Positions 17,401-24,713 of a DNA stretch of 64,000 bases are shown one piece after another. Location of the stretch: assembly GCA_021770065.1 (NCBI GenBank), contig JAETRR010000008.1, positions 1 through 64,000 of the forward strand. Reading direction: 5' to 3'. The notes beneath the pieces were generated by a model that had not been told where the DNA came from, made no database searches, and was given only the letters and a program-made list of their open reading frames with translations. Positions within the stretch are counted from its first letter, which is position 1. Each line of letters opens with the position of its first letter. The DNA comes from Lachnoclostridium sp. GTDB taxonomy: Bacteria; Bacillota; Clostridia; Lachnospirales; Lachnospiraceae. The position numbers and the translations under genes are program-made.

Positions 17401-19765
17401 TTTCCTGCTGACTTATTTTATATGGATCCGTCAGGACTGTATTCCCGGCCTCTGCCTCTTTTTCCTGAGACAGAAGGATATGAAAAAATATGCATTTAAT
17501 TATGTCATGAGTCACTGACAGATTGTCCGGGAGCTCGCTTTTTATAATAACTTCTGCAACGGCATATTGATAAAAAGGAGCTTGTCTGCTTAAATCTGTA
17601 ATCGTTTCGACCACAATCTGTATCATATCCGCTGCATCCTTCTCCGGCAGACCTTCTCCCCTGCAATTCAACTGGCTGACTGCATCCTTCTCCGGCAGAC
17701 CTTCTCCCCTGTAATTCAGCCGGCTGACCGCATCCACTTTGAGAAGTTTTTCCAGAACCTCCGTCGCCAGAAAGCGCGAAGAGCGCGAAAAGCTCTTCGG
17801 AGTATCCATTTTAATTAAAGCGATAATCCAATCGTTAAGTATTTCTCTTTCTATTTCATCTATGGAATCGTTATCTTGTAATATTGCATTAATCCGATGC
17901 ATATTAGCTGCAAAAGCTATACTATATTGTTTATCCTTAATCGAATAGCTGCCTAAAGCAAATTCTTTCTCACCCTTCCATTCGCTTGCTTCGTATTGAA
18001 GCAGCAGCATGATCTGTGTGTTTTTCGGAAGCTTTTTTCCCTCATCATGGTGCAGCCAATCGTCACGATAAATATCTGCTTCTTTAATGAGATCCGGAAA
18101 ATGCTCATATGCCAGATCGATCGGCTTTGTAACATATCCCTCTGGTGAAGATTTATATAGTTCCGAATTTCGAATATAATTCCAAAAATCATTCAATGCA
18201 ATTTTACATAGCTTTCTTGCAAAAGAGCTGTCTCCCCCCTTCATCCAATAATCCCCTTTTTTCACTTCCGGGAACTCGGCAGACGCCTCTTCATACGCTA
18301 AAGAGACGCACACCATAACAGACGGGCCGCAATGCAGATATTTCCTTTGTAAAGAGAGGCCTGCATCCTCGCCGTTCAATATATGCTTTGAATATTTTTC
18401 TACGTTCAGAAACAATTGTTCCGGTACCGTATTGTCAAGATAGCCTTTTCCCACATAACCTATCAGTCTTTTTGCATACGCAAGCAGCGAAATCAGAGCA
18501 TCCGAAAAATAGATTTCCCGGGCGTTTTTATTTCCCCGGAAACAGCCTTCCGCAATGGACTGGGTGACTCCGGAACCAGAATATGCATCTGCAAGATTCA
18601 AAAGCAATTCATATAAAAACTCCGGAAGCTTCTTCTTATTGTTCGAAAAAATTAAAAACAGAAGCGGCGCTGACATTGCGGCTTTCAAAGCCACCGCCTG
18701 GCTCCCCATCCATTTATATTCTGCGAAAGGAGCGCTCCTTGTCTTTGTGTACACCTGATTGCCGCGAAACATCCATGGACATCTTGCATTCTGTGACTTC
18801 TTTATATCTTCCACATCATATGCTGCCCTCTGTTTTTCCCAATACGCGGCAATATAGCCGATAACAGGCAGCAGCCGCTGTTCATTCATTGCCGATTGGA
18901 TTGCTAAATAGACAGCGATATTTTCCCATAAAATTCTCAGCTGCTTCACATACTGGTTTTCCGCTCTGTTCTGCGGCAGCCCCAATGACAGCCAAAACTC
19001 GGTATTCTCCTCACATTCTCCTGCAAATCTGTCAAATAACAGAATTTTAGGATCAAAAGCAGTCTTCAGGATTTCTTCTGCCGACTTCCCATGGAAATAA
19101 AATTTCAGCAGGATTTCTATGGTATCCGGAAATTCATAAAATGTTTTACTGTTCTTCTGATATGCCTTTGCCGCTTCAAATAAATTTGCCGATCCCGAAA
19201 GAAGGCAGACTTCCTGGGCCAGCACCATCGCGTAACGGCCAAAACAGCCTTTTAAAGCCATAATAAGGAACTCGGCACATAACTCCTCCTGGGCTATGCT
19301 ATGTATCATTTCTTTATCATAATTCATTAATGCCGACAGGCACATAATACTATTTATAGATTCCGGCAGTATAATATAGTCTTCTCCCGATAAAGAAACC
19401 GAAACCGGATTCGTGCTGCCCAGTCTGCGTATCTGCATACGTACACTATTCGGCTCATCAATATTCCTTGCTGCCTCATTTGCCACACTTTCAGAAAAAT
19501 TAGCTGCAATCCGGCGAATGATTCCCTTTGCTTCTTTATGAAGTACGTGCTCCTTATTTACAGCTATTTTTGCCAGATAAGGGAGGATATAAATCTGCAT
19601 ATTAAACTCCAGATGATTCTCTGCCTCCTCCAATGAAGACTTTAATAAAGGAATATCTGAAGACGGATTTCTCAACACTCCTGTCAAAAAGAGGAAAGAA
19701 GCCGTATCCTCTGTTGAAATCTGATTCACATACGCTGCATACCAGTCCCTGTACATATTATTCAT
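11489..19765 (-). CDS. Giant protein of unknown family, partner of PD-(D/E)XK nuclease
   Basis: A 2758-residue uninterrupted protein that I do not recognise. No Walker A motif, protease, nuclease or kinase signature, signal peptide or membrane segment was found. Three zones can be seen: residues 1 to about 900 are helical and look like a repeat solenoid; about 900-2480 are rich in short beta strands and charged turns, possibly several OB or SH3-like barrels; about 2480-2758 are helical again. Residues 676-709 are an in-frame tandem duplication (listed separately). Its start overlaps the end of the nuclease gene by 8 bp, so translation is probably coupled and the two work together. Scaffold, sensor or nucleic-acid-binding machine are possible roles. 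It ends next to a long palindrome. That it is a real protein is well supported by the long open frame; function is open. Confidence 0.7.
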   Translation of the reverse strand: MNNMYRDWYAAYVNQISTEDTASFLFLTGVLRNPSSDIPLLKSSLEEAENHLEFNMQIYILPYLAKIAVNKEHVLHKEAKGIIRRIAANFSESVANEAARNIDEPNSVRMQIRRLGSTNPVSVSLSGEDYIILPESINSIMCLSALMNYDKEMIHSIAQEELCAEFLIMALKGCFGRYAMVLAQEVCLLSGSANLFEAAKAYQKNSKTFYEFPDTIEILLKFYFHGKSAEEILKTAFDPKILLFDRFAGECEENTEFWLSLGLPQNRAENQYVKQLRILWENIAVYLAIQSAMNEQRLLPVIGYIAAYWEKQRAAYDVEDIKKSQNARCPWMFRGNQVYTKTRSAPFAEYKWMGSQAVALKAAMSAPLLFLIFSNNKKKLPEFLYELLLNLADAYSGSGVTQSIAEGCFRGNKNAREIYFSDALISLLAYAKRLIGYVGKGYLDNTVPEQLFLNVEKYSKHILNGEDAGLSLQRKYLHCGPSVMVCVSLAYEEASAEFPEVKKGDYWMKGGDSSFARKLCKIALNDFWNYIRNSELYKSSPEGYVTKPIDLAYEHFPDLIKEADIYRDDWLHHDEGKKLPKNTQIMLLLQYEASEWKGEKEFALGSYSIKDKQYSIAFAANMHRINAILQDNDSIDEIEREILNDWIIALIKMDTPKSFSRSSRFLATEVLEKLLKVDAVSRLNYRGEGLPEKDAVSQLNCRGEGLPEKDAADMIQIVVETITDLSRQAPFYQYAVAEVIIKSELPDNLSVTHDIIKCIFFHILLSQEKEAEAGNTVLTDPYKISQQEKSRDIRRQIIYWYLGNISDRIIDEGTEVRDRLIQMIEKWYQRSGYKKEKLIIKADSIKIKKGSISICDEDTEDDKWYEWEPDVLEAREKSENQTQWEEEVFVKKEKGRYHLPEKGFLEFLIEKGFSSRKAVKVVFQNMGKEGYLFSAGTGNHYRILPEFMEEGSLKSLQQRIYKYKDETKEWPRGLYLHVRIDMNTHGKIPQLKIEGFGTENLDYMGLFYDSEYVRLEETDKRKINKKGVMVEAGTKNPEKDMVVDEEGWGACAQRCGKVRLKAIEKKRLEVPGSDADIKRRIEYLYGLYKNEEGREYSLEVRLMSKGKAGNGKNSKLLQGLTREQMPVKIEADSIMFGEYRYSLRAYAACIVSWSPAINERLDDKNKCRGVIWEISKVIEGNRLIKVKYIYNDKVYEEQVNSSGMEKVLKVDTLYVGMPVIYDNMNKTIIPVFYHPKDKPLMAGQYRVRYLWKMKKRTENDVKKIRSKGSCADLGVHRIGNGEDVFHLTQDFERGEVYAVKKNNAAQEELDESALKAEVTMYDAWDDLIDVHHLKEAEEEFKDVPGLSDIPNQSRRLAKLYFEQYMEWRSSRSWMNNNCLHAEGVVIEENGNRFFEIREPLKYLPYNGNDVSEDDAGKWTKRIKLREEGPQLADSSKWAYAKIELSEDGSFEADVDHTEPYSWEQFQKWLYKKFRNKNEYELPLFYRDTADSYLHFEWGIGRHFMLPETRLKVLGSKKGTISQWFYGDKISCFKIEGKGRDAFLVAEIENYDFSIEHRIKEDAEKDILQYVKVRFDKERDRVTAEESTVSKPRLSNEEHAWSFEKVKAAGLKGDVEKKVKEALPDGGRGCILVQLDRRKSKKRLIFGMAQLKTFNSFIMCLKGGEICRNGNDYYVTFSTECSDCAMIGDDSEVSVNVYRRSFSYNESTLRVYFEKDKNAFQKYMFVKIYNKNGGFQGDIKNLPWRPQHIVRDWLSRYGEQDVVTGKKHKSKNLMQIEIKPGVFCGAEFSEEIKEGVTGRLYLKGESVFVKPISCSDDCFLTEGRIVELLMLDNAFGSNMKPEQFTAAGMPQIKLGNQELAEELKNRRPPRYGKILEGSLHAAENVHYGLLKVEAEEGTGKEKIVFYRYCKNQARIFFNRMTFFDAGISEIRKHIKRGQWHYHDRFTKVQGYHGLIPYGENSDLPIIFDADWGLRFKEDELEKYIYPPHEIEEFGLPEEQQGLDYRYPIAGRTEKGILVELSPGRIVKIPDSLLYIVDENKTAGKLCTTYLSEGDVVKLSTVVPEPGKPIQIRLTDVDYGLRSLIRKRAFLPIISSQKGCMTAGGGFYQLKYPETSIQNTDICILDKTNNHMKYKKTLPQPEDLVFLELNSKKEIKVTGFPDLSVHISKTAIDQKKADATDWFMKAFSYEEGRNRLFGIMQNRIPMAVDKIEDNEIYVYYPHPPLPEENEVLCCQVIGVVSRSTVCLRSGSLLFAVDISREIRLPGREAAAEIAKRLRPGEKIWVHYVDHSFRIGCYKSKHYGGREDKRKVIVEEVIDCAGEHGFLCKDVLSREFYWMPVENICRAEHVSAEAINEIPFLRLRKREQISVEIDNRGYASYLKNNMSLSVPFDALRPDERNKIIKVVVCSEIENIKTGWNLYLCYERPRGNIYLLQAELKHKENEKLDAYCVKKGENTAVLMPCSEIRTSIHLSPQLIKAVQQSYRGIDGDQNPETRRDKLVALLKEYSETCRETGNGLLCLSERMQDLKEYADTDSGVIEYKSEIPGVVKQYFEQLKCEEGKEAHMSLENAIYISAIAQSANGDDWKAAGRSVLSIIKKNIRYYCCEEILLEKWFLLSEYGACDLRTLLNSVYLGGVELKEKGEEKRTDQKNGSLTVNQVEKIRNACETILRRRRDNESDEIVKLALCLLEVSGQMKNYPQYSSELQEAVEKTRCYEMLVKKESIEEMAGFVLNLPKDHAFHSIGAHEPFDIINIFDSLC
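17634..17729. repeat. 48-bp in-frame tandem duplication in giant gene
   Basis: Two 48-bp units (17634-17681 and 17682-17729) differ at only a few positions. They encode two 16-residue copies, the core of each being RGEGLPEKDA, at about residues 676-709 of the giant protein. Length is a multiple of three, so the frame is kept. The divergence is small, so the duplication is fairly recent and may be length-variable between strains. Confidence 0.8.
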
Positions 19766-21023
19766 CCTCCCACAAGTATTTTTGTCTTATAAATCTTTCT
19801 CTGTCATAACGTTCAAGTAACCTTCTGTCTGCCTCTACATCTTCCACCCCTTTACAAACCGGAATCCGCTGGCAGAGTAAATGCTTTGCCAATGGCTTCC
19901 CGCAACAGTTTAGTACCTGCTCAAAGTAATACCTGTCAGATAGTAAAATGCGCCAATGCTCAAGTTGATCTCTGCCGATTTTATCAACGCTCTCAACATT
20001 TTGCCTCATAGAAACCCTGTCCGTCTGAATCAGAATAAGCGATTCAACCTCTTTCTGCTTATTAAATTCCTGCCCCCAGTCTATCTTCTCTAAAATTGCT
20101 TTTATACGTTCTGCAATTTCCGTAAACTCCTCACCTTTTGCGCATACATTGATCAACATGGGGTTATCACCCACAGCTCTTCTCCATTTGTGTATAAGCC
20201 GCTCAATATTGTTTACACTATCCGGCTTCATGTAGATCAGCATCCCTTCTTTATTCCCTTCATCCAGGGTTTCAATCGTTCCTTCCAGAAAGCTTTGAAC
20301 TGTATGCTCCCTCCATATATGCACCCGGCTTGAATATTGCCTTAAAAGTTCTTCCAGCGATGCCGCTATTCCTTTTTGTTTTTCACTCACTAAAAAATAG
20401 ATATAATTAAACGGGGTTGCTTCCAGAAGCGAAGGAAAATATACGATATGTCCATTATGGATTACATTTCCGTCCGGTAAATGTACATCTTTGGATTGCC
20501 CCTCCATATTTTCCATAAGCTCCGTTAATGTGTCACCGGATGTAATCAAGTGGCGGTAAGCCCTGGCTACATTTCGATTATTGTCGAGCATAGCGCATAT
20601 ATCATCATAACCCTTTACATAAAATCCCTTAATACTGCCCTTATGCCCGCTCACATATTTATCAATTTTGTCTCTAATACCTGTATCTTTTACCGGCGTC
20701 AGTACAATGTTAGTATAAAAAAGGCAGTTATCCGGAAATTCACCTTTTTCCTGAAACCCTTTTAACTCTTTGTCAATCTGCTCGACAAGCCAGGCATAAT
20801 CCTGTTTGCCCGTAGCAATATTCTTATACTTTACCTGCCCGATTATTTTCCCTGTAAGCTCCACTCCCGCGCTGTCTTTTACCGGTCCTTCAACCACAAA
20901 ATCTCTCTGCCCGTCAGGCCCTGCTCCAAACGGCGTACTTTTAAGTCCAAACATTCCATGAATTAAGCTTCTTACCATCTCTTCAAACTGAACTGGTTCC
21001 ATCTTGCTAAAATCATACTTCAT
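19758..21023 (-). CDS. PD-(D/E)XK (Mrr-like) nuclease, partner of giant protein
   Basis: A 421-residue protein whose first 170 residues carry a restriction-endonuclease-like fold. FEEMV at 13-17 gives the helix Glu, GPDGQRDF gives D37 or D41, and GQVKYK gives Q63-x-K65, the usual Mrr-type E...D...QxK pattern. The rest (170-421) is an unrecognised alpha/beta part without membrane segments, perhaps a sensing or partner-binding region. The start follows GAGGAGAAGG. Its 3' end overlaps the giant gene by 8 bp. N-terminal nucleases of this type are common effectors in anti-phage systems, which supports a defence role together with the island context; specificity is unknown. Confidence 0.75.
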   Translation of the reverse strand: MKYDFSKMEPVQFEEMVRSLIHGMFGLKSTPFGAGPDGQRDFVVEGPVKDSAGVELTGKIIGQVKYKNIATGKQDYAWLVEQIDKELKGFQEKGEFPDNCLFYTNIVLTPVKDTGIRDKIDKYVSGHKGSIKGFYVKGYDDICAMLDNNRNVARAYRHLITSGDTLTELMENMEGQSKDVHLPDGNVIHNGHIVYFPSLLEATPFNYIYFLVSEKQKGIAASLEELLRQYSSRVHIWREHTVQSFLEGTIETLDEGNKEGMLIYMKPDSVNNIERLIHKWRRAVGDNPMLINVCAKGEEFTEIAERIKAILEKIDWGQEFNKQKEVESLILIQTDRVSMRQNVESVDKIGRDQLEHWRILLSDRYYFEQVLNCCGKPLAKHLLCQRIPVCKGVEDVEADRRLLERYDRERFIRQKYLWEDE

Positions 21024-21080
21024 GTTGCCTTCTCCTCATATAAGTATTCTATATATCATTATTAACTTTGAATACTATGT

Positions 21081-21128
21081 AAAAAAAAGAGCCTTCTAAA
21101 ATCCAATAATGTCTTTTAAAAGGCTCTT
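21081..21128 (-). terminator. Intrinsic terminator downstream of dinJ-like gene
   Basis: On the minus strand AAGAGCCTTTTAAAA pairs with TTTTAGAAGGCTCTT (21128-21114 with 21101-21087) and is followed by a run of eight T. It separates the antitoxin gene from the nuclease-giant pair, which therefore needs its own promoter in the remaining 57 bp or is reached by read-through. Confidence 0.85.
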
Positions 21129-21216
21129 AAAAAATAATATTTTGTTTTATCCAGAAAAAATCTATTTCTTAACACGACTGACTGATGCCTGCTTTTATTA
21201 GCTGCCTTTATCAAAT

Positions 21217-21561
21217 TTATAAATTTTCAAGGTTCCTAAATATCTCTGCCTGCTTTTTGTTTTTAGAAGAAGATTTGCCTGTACTGCCCATAGGCTGTTC
21301 CTCCATCATCTGTTCGACATCGGAATAAGTCTTGCCTAGATCCGGATCGGCCTTCATTCTCTTTACTTCTTGAATTGCTTCAACGGTTTCAGCATTCGGT
21401 ACATCGCCGCTGATTTCAAAGGGTATTCTATACTCCCGAACTGCCTTACGCGCAAAAATATTGAAAGCCGTTGTCATTGTCATTCCCATATCAGAACAGA
21501 ACGCCTCAAACTGCCGCTTCAAATCCGCGTCCATACGAATATTGATATTTGTGTTTGCCAT
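21217..21561 (-). CDS. RelB/DinJ family antitoxin, no adjacent toxin
   Basis: A 114-residue protein whose first 50 residues match the ribbon-helix-helix part of RelB/DinJ antitoxins (NINIRMDADLKRQFEAFC, then GMTMTTAFNIFARKAV and RIPFEI). Such proteins bind operator DNA and neutralise YafQ/RelE-type mRNA interferases. It is longer than typical DinJ (about 85-90 residues), with a charged tail ending in KNKKQAEIFRNLENL. The start has AAGGAG. A terminator follows and no RelE/YafQ-like ORF is next to it, so it is an orphan: a solitary regulator, an anti-addiction remnant, or one whose toxin was lost. Confidence 0.75.
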   Translation of the reverse strand: MANTNINIRMDADLKRQFEAFCSDMGMTMTTAFNIFARKAVREYRIPFEISGDVPNAETVEAIQEVKRMKADPDLGKTYSDVEQMMEEQPMGSTGKSSSKNKKQAEIFRNLENL

Positions 21562-21783
21562 AGTTCACAACTCCTTTTATTCTTATTATATCCATTGTAT
21601 GGCTATTTATTTACAACGTCAGCATTCTATCTATCCTCTTATTTTGACCTTATCCACGAAAACTTACAAATTGCACTTACACGAAGCCAATCCAGTCTGT
21701 TAAAAATTCAGGACGTGAAAAAACCTGATATTTTTTCCATCGTGCTGTCTTTTCTTTTGCATTGGAGCACTACCCTTCAAAAT

Positions 21784-21957
21784 TTAAGCAGAACATTGCT
21801 CAATATAAAAAATTCCTAGAGGCTTTCTGAAAAAGATACTATCCCCATATACATAACGGCCATCCGGCCACAACTTGGTACAATTAGAAAGAATCACATT
21901 CAGAGCAGCTTTATCTTTTGTATAGAATTGTTCTCTTTTTCTGCTCTGAATCTGATA
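21784..21957 (-). pseudogene. Short gene remnant without start codon
   Basis: An open frame of about 58 codons begins right after the -10 of element D and ends at 21784. Its composition is protein-like (ALNVILSNCTKLWPDGRYVY) but no ATG, GTG or TTG with a ribosome binding site opens it. It contains the 10-bp inverted repeat. Either a decayed gene or chance; low confidence. Confidence 0.2.
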
Positions 21958-21969
21958 CTTTCCTTAAGA

Positions 21970-22032
21970 ATTATAGCATATTTTTTTCTATTTTGTGGAT
22001 TTGTACTCGAATTGTGGGTTTTTGTCCTCGAA
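21970..22032 (-). promoter_or_regulatory. Direct-repeat promoter element, copy D
   Basis: On the minus strand TTCGAGGACAAAAA (22032-22019) and TTCGAGTACAAATC (22011-21998) begin 21 bp apart. Here the two boxes are nearly identical, which proves the direct-repeat nature of the element. A perfect -10 TATAAT lies at 21975-21970, 36 nt from the start of box 2, one less than in the other copies. No -35 is present. The first intact gene downstream is the DinJ-like antitoxin, about 400 nt away. Confidence 0.7.
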
Positions 22033-22081
22033 TTATTAGTTCTCTGATATCTGACTATAAATTTAATGCCTGCTGCCCATT

Positions 22082-22235
22082 TTAACAAGTATTGTAGGAC
22101 AGCCTCAAGGAAGCTTCTGCATCCAGAGGCAGATACAGCCTCCCGGGCTTTTCTTCTGCCTCCCGTAATAAACGGTAAACATACACCGGCGGATCCTTCA
22201 CGCTGAATCTGCATATCCCTGGAAGCTTAGTTTAA
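22082..22235 (-). pseudogene. Possible gene remnant next to capsule locus
   Basis: A short frame, richer in GC than its surroundings, reads like the end of a protein (RLLREAEEKPGRLYLPLDAE) but lacks a start codon and is closed by stops on both sides. I cannot assign a family. Confidence 0.2.
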
Positions 22236-22370
22236 TTAACAGAATCGGGTGATGTCAAACAAAAATGAATTTTTAGATGCTTTTTAGATTGTCAAAAGTA
22301 TATTGAAAAGATTTCTGCATATGTTACTAGCTTTCTTTGAAGCATTCAGGATAATAATTGATGCGAAATT

Positions 22371-23513
22371 TTAATCCTTTCGCCATACCACTCTGTTTAT
22401 AATTCCTGTATAGCTCTGTATTATTTTTACTGCTTTTACACTTACATTTTCATCTGTATAACACGAAACTGCTGTTCCGTTATCTCCATTTTTAACCATT
22501 TTAACTGCTGTCTCCACTGCCTGCAGTACCTGGCTGGAAGAAATTCCTGCAAGAATAAAATTACCCTTATCCAAAGCTTCCGGCCGCTCCGTACTTGTCC
22601 GGATACACACTGCCGGAAACGGATATCCATGAGCGTTAAAAAAGCTAGTCTCTTCCGGCAGTGTTCCACTGTCACTGACTACCGCAAATGCATTCAACTG
22701 AAGGTTATTGTAATCATGAAATCCCAATGGCTCATGCATTCTCACTCTCTCATTCAATATAAAGTTTCTTTTCTCTATATAATGTCTGCTTCTTGGATGG
22801 CATGAGTAAAGAACCGGAATATCATATTCTTCTGCCAAAGCATTTACTGCCGTAAACAAGCTTATAAAATTCTTCTCCGTATCAATATTTTCTTCCCTGT
22901 GAGCTGATAATAAGATATACTTTTCTTTTTCCAGCCCCAATCTGCTCAAAATGTCACTGGACATGATTTTATCCCAATTTGCCTGCAATACCTCTGCCAT
23001 AGGAGAACCTGTCACATACGTTCTCTCTTTTGCTGTTCCTTCTGCATTAAGATATCGCCTTGCATGCTCACTATAACACATATTTACATCTGCTATATGA
23101 TCTACAATCCTGCGGTTCGTCTCTTCCGGCAGACATTCATCAAAACACCTGTTTCCTGCCTCCATATGAAAAACAGGTATATGCAGGCGTTTTGCACTAA
23201 TTGCACTTAGGCAGCTATTGGTGTCACCCAGTACTAAAAGAGCTTCCGGTTTTATCTCCGACATCAGTTTATAGCTTTTAGCAATAATATTTCCAATGGT
23301 TTCCCCAAGATCAGCTCCAACTGCATCCAAATAATAATCCGGTGCCCGAAGTCCCAAATTTTCAAAAAATATCTGATTCAGATTATAATCATAGTTCTGG
23401 CCTGTATGAACCAGAATTTGTTCAAAATAAATATCACATTTTTTAATCACTTCAGAAAGACGGATAATCTCTGGTCTTGTCCCTATAACTGTCATCAATT
23501 TCAATTTACTCAT
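22371..23513 (-). CDS. capG: UDP-2-acetamido-2,6-dideoxy-L-talose 2-epimerase (CapG/WbjD/FnlC)
   Basis: A 380-residue member of the non-hydrolysing UDP-GlcNAc 2-epimerase family (GT-B fold). It has the N-terminal TVIGTRPEIIRLSEV motif, LVLGDTNS, HMEAGNRCFD and EETNRRIVDHIAD. The HMEAGNRC variant and the position right after CapE and CapF homologues mark it as the last enzyme of UDP-L-FucNAc synthesis, converting the L-talo to the L-fuco configuration at C2. Cytoplasmic. It is the final gene of the capsule locus. Confidence 0.85.
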   Translation of the reverse strand: MSKLKLMTVIGTRPEIIRLSEVIKKCDIYFEQILVHTGQNYDYNLNQIFFENLGLRAPDYYLDAVGADLGETIGNIIAKSYKLMSEIKPEALLVLGDTNSCLSAISAKRLHIPVFHMEAGNRCFDECLPEETNRRIVDHIADVNMCYSEHARRYLNAEGTAKERTYVTGSPMAEVLQANWDKIMSSDILSRLGLEKEKYILLSAHREENIDTEKNFISLFTAVNALAEEYDIPVLYSCHPRSRHYIEKRNFILNERVRMHEPLGFHDYNNLQLNAFAVVSDSGTLPEETSFFNAHGYPFPAVCIRTSTERPEALDKGNFILAGISSSQVLQAVETAVKMVKNGDNGTAVSCYTDENVSVKAVKIIQSYTGIINRVVWRKD

Positions 23514-23522
23514 TCTTTTCTG

Positions 23523-24713
23523 CTACTCCTCTACCTTTAATCTGTAGGTATCCAATCTTTCCGGATCAAAGCACTCACTGCTCCACATAAATGTCACCAA
23601 ATCGCATTCACCTTCGTTAATAATGTTATGTGTATAACCTGTTGGAATATCCACTAATTCCAGTGCTTCACCGCTGACATGGTATTCTATAACCGGATAC
23701 TGCTCTTTTGTGACCGGATCGATCCCCACCTTCCTTAAGCGTATCAAGGCCTTTCCGCTTACTACCAGGAACTTTTCATTCTTTGTATGATGCCAGTGCT
23801 CTCCTTTTACAGTTCCGGGTTTTGATATATTAACAGAGAACTGGCCTTTGTCAATGGTGCGCAAAATTTCCGTAAAGGATCCCCTTTCATCCACATGCAT
23901 ATTCAAGGGTGTGCAAAATTTATCCTCTGGCAGATAACTGATATAGGTTGCATACAATTTCTTTGAAAGGCTTCCTTCCGTCATATCGGCCACAATTCCT
24001 TTTTCTCTGCACTCTTGAAAAGAATAAATCATATCCACAAGCTCTCCTAATGCAGCATGATATTCCACCGGTACATAACAGTAACCCTTTTCATCCATCG
24101 CAGCATTTCCATAGAGCGCCCGAATTAACTCCTCCACTACATCGTCAATATATACCAACGTCATTTCTACATTTCTGTCATGCACATGAACCGGTTCCCC
24201 ACAGGCAATATTGTGGCAGAACGTTGCTATTGCACTATTATAATTCGGTCTGCACCATTTCCCGAATACATTAGGAAAGCGATAAATATAGACAGGAGCC
24301 CCCGTCTCTTTTCCATAAGAAAGCAACAGATCTTCCCCTGCTTTTTTGCTTTTCCCATATTCGCTGCCTGCATATCTCCCCTCAAGACCGGCTTGTATAG
24401 AAGACGAAAGCATAACCGGACAAGTATTATGATACTTTTTTAATGTATCAAGCAGCACTGAAGTAAATCCAAAATTCCCTTCCATATATTCTGACTGATC
24501 GTGAGGTCTGTTCACTCCTGCAAGGTGAAAAACAAAGTCAGCCGATTTACAGTATATCTCCAGCAGTTTTTTATCTGAATCCTGATCATACTCGAAAATC
24601 CGAAAATCAATATCTGTCTGAACTTGCTTATTCTTTATATTACGAATATTCTGAAGCGTTAATACTAAATTCTTCCCAATAAATCCCTTTGCTCCAGTGA
24701 CAAGTATATTCAC
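23523..24713 (-). CDS. capF: Capsule reductase CapF/WbjC/FnlB (SDR plus cupin)
   Basis: A bifunctional protein of about 396 residues. The N-terminal SDR domain begins with NILVTGAKGFIGKN and has YGKSKKAGEDL for catalysis; the C-terminal cupin domain has GEHWHHTKNEKFLVV, the metal-binding His/Glu set known from CapF. It epimerises and reduces the 4-keto intermediate to UDP-2-acetamido-2,6-dideoxy-L-talose on the way to UDP-L-FucNAc. I prefer the GTG start at 24713 because GGGAGG lies 7 nt before it and it overlaps the preceding stop as GTGA; an ATG five codons earlier has no site. Confidence 0.85.
   Translation of the reverse strand: MNILVTGAKGFIGKNLVLTLQNIRNIKNKQVQTDIDFRIFEYDQDSDKKLLEIYCKSADFVFHLAGVNRPHDQSEYMEGNFGFTSVLLDTLKKYHNTCPVMLSSSIQAGLEGRYAGSEYGKSKKAGEDLLLSYGKETGAPVYIYRFPNVFGKWCRPNYNSAIATFCHNIACGEPVHVHDRNVEMTLVYIDDVVEELIRALYGNAAMDEKGYCYVPVEYHAALGELVDMIYSFQECREKGIVADMTEGSLSKKLYATYISYLPEDKFCTPLNMHVDERGSFTEILRTIDKGQFSVNISKPGTVKGEHWHHTKNEKFLVVSGKALIRLRKVGIDPVTKEQYPVIEYHVSGEALELVDIPTGYTHNIINEGECDLVTFMWSSECFDPERLDTYRLKVEE

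Larger units (their letters stand above)
21562..22370. other. Long intergenic stretch with decayed sequence
   Basis: About 800 bp between the DinJ-like gene and the capsule locus. It holds direct-repeat element D, a 10-bp inverted repeat (TTCAGAGCAG at 21899-21908 with CTGCTCTGAA at 21941-21950), and two short protein-like frames without start codons: one ending at 21784 (reads ...WPDGRYVYGDSIFFRKPLG...) and one ending at 22082 (reads ...DPPVYVYRLLREAEEKPG...). Both look like remains of older genes. Nothing else is supported. Confidence 0.45.

Noticed and set aside
21900-22214. 104-codon minus-strand frame
   Set aside because: It runs through promoter element D and has no recognisable protein likeness.
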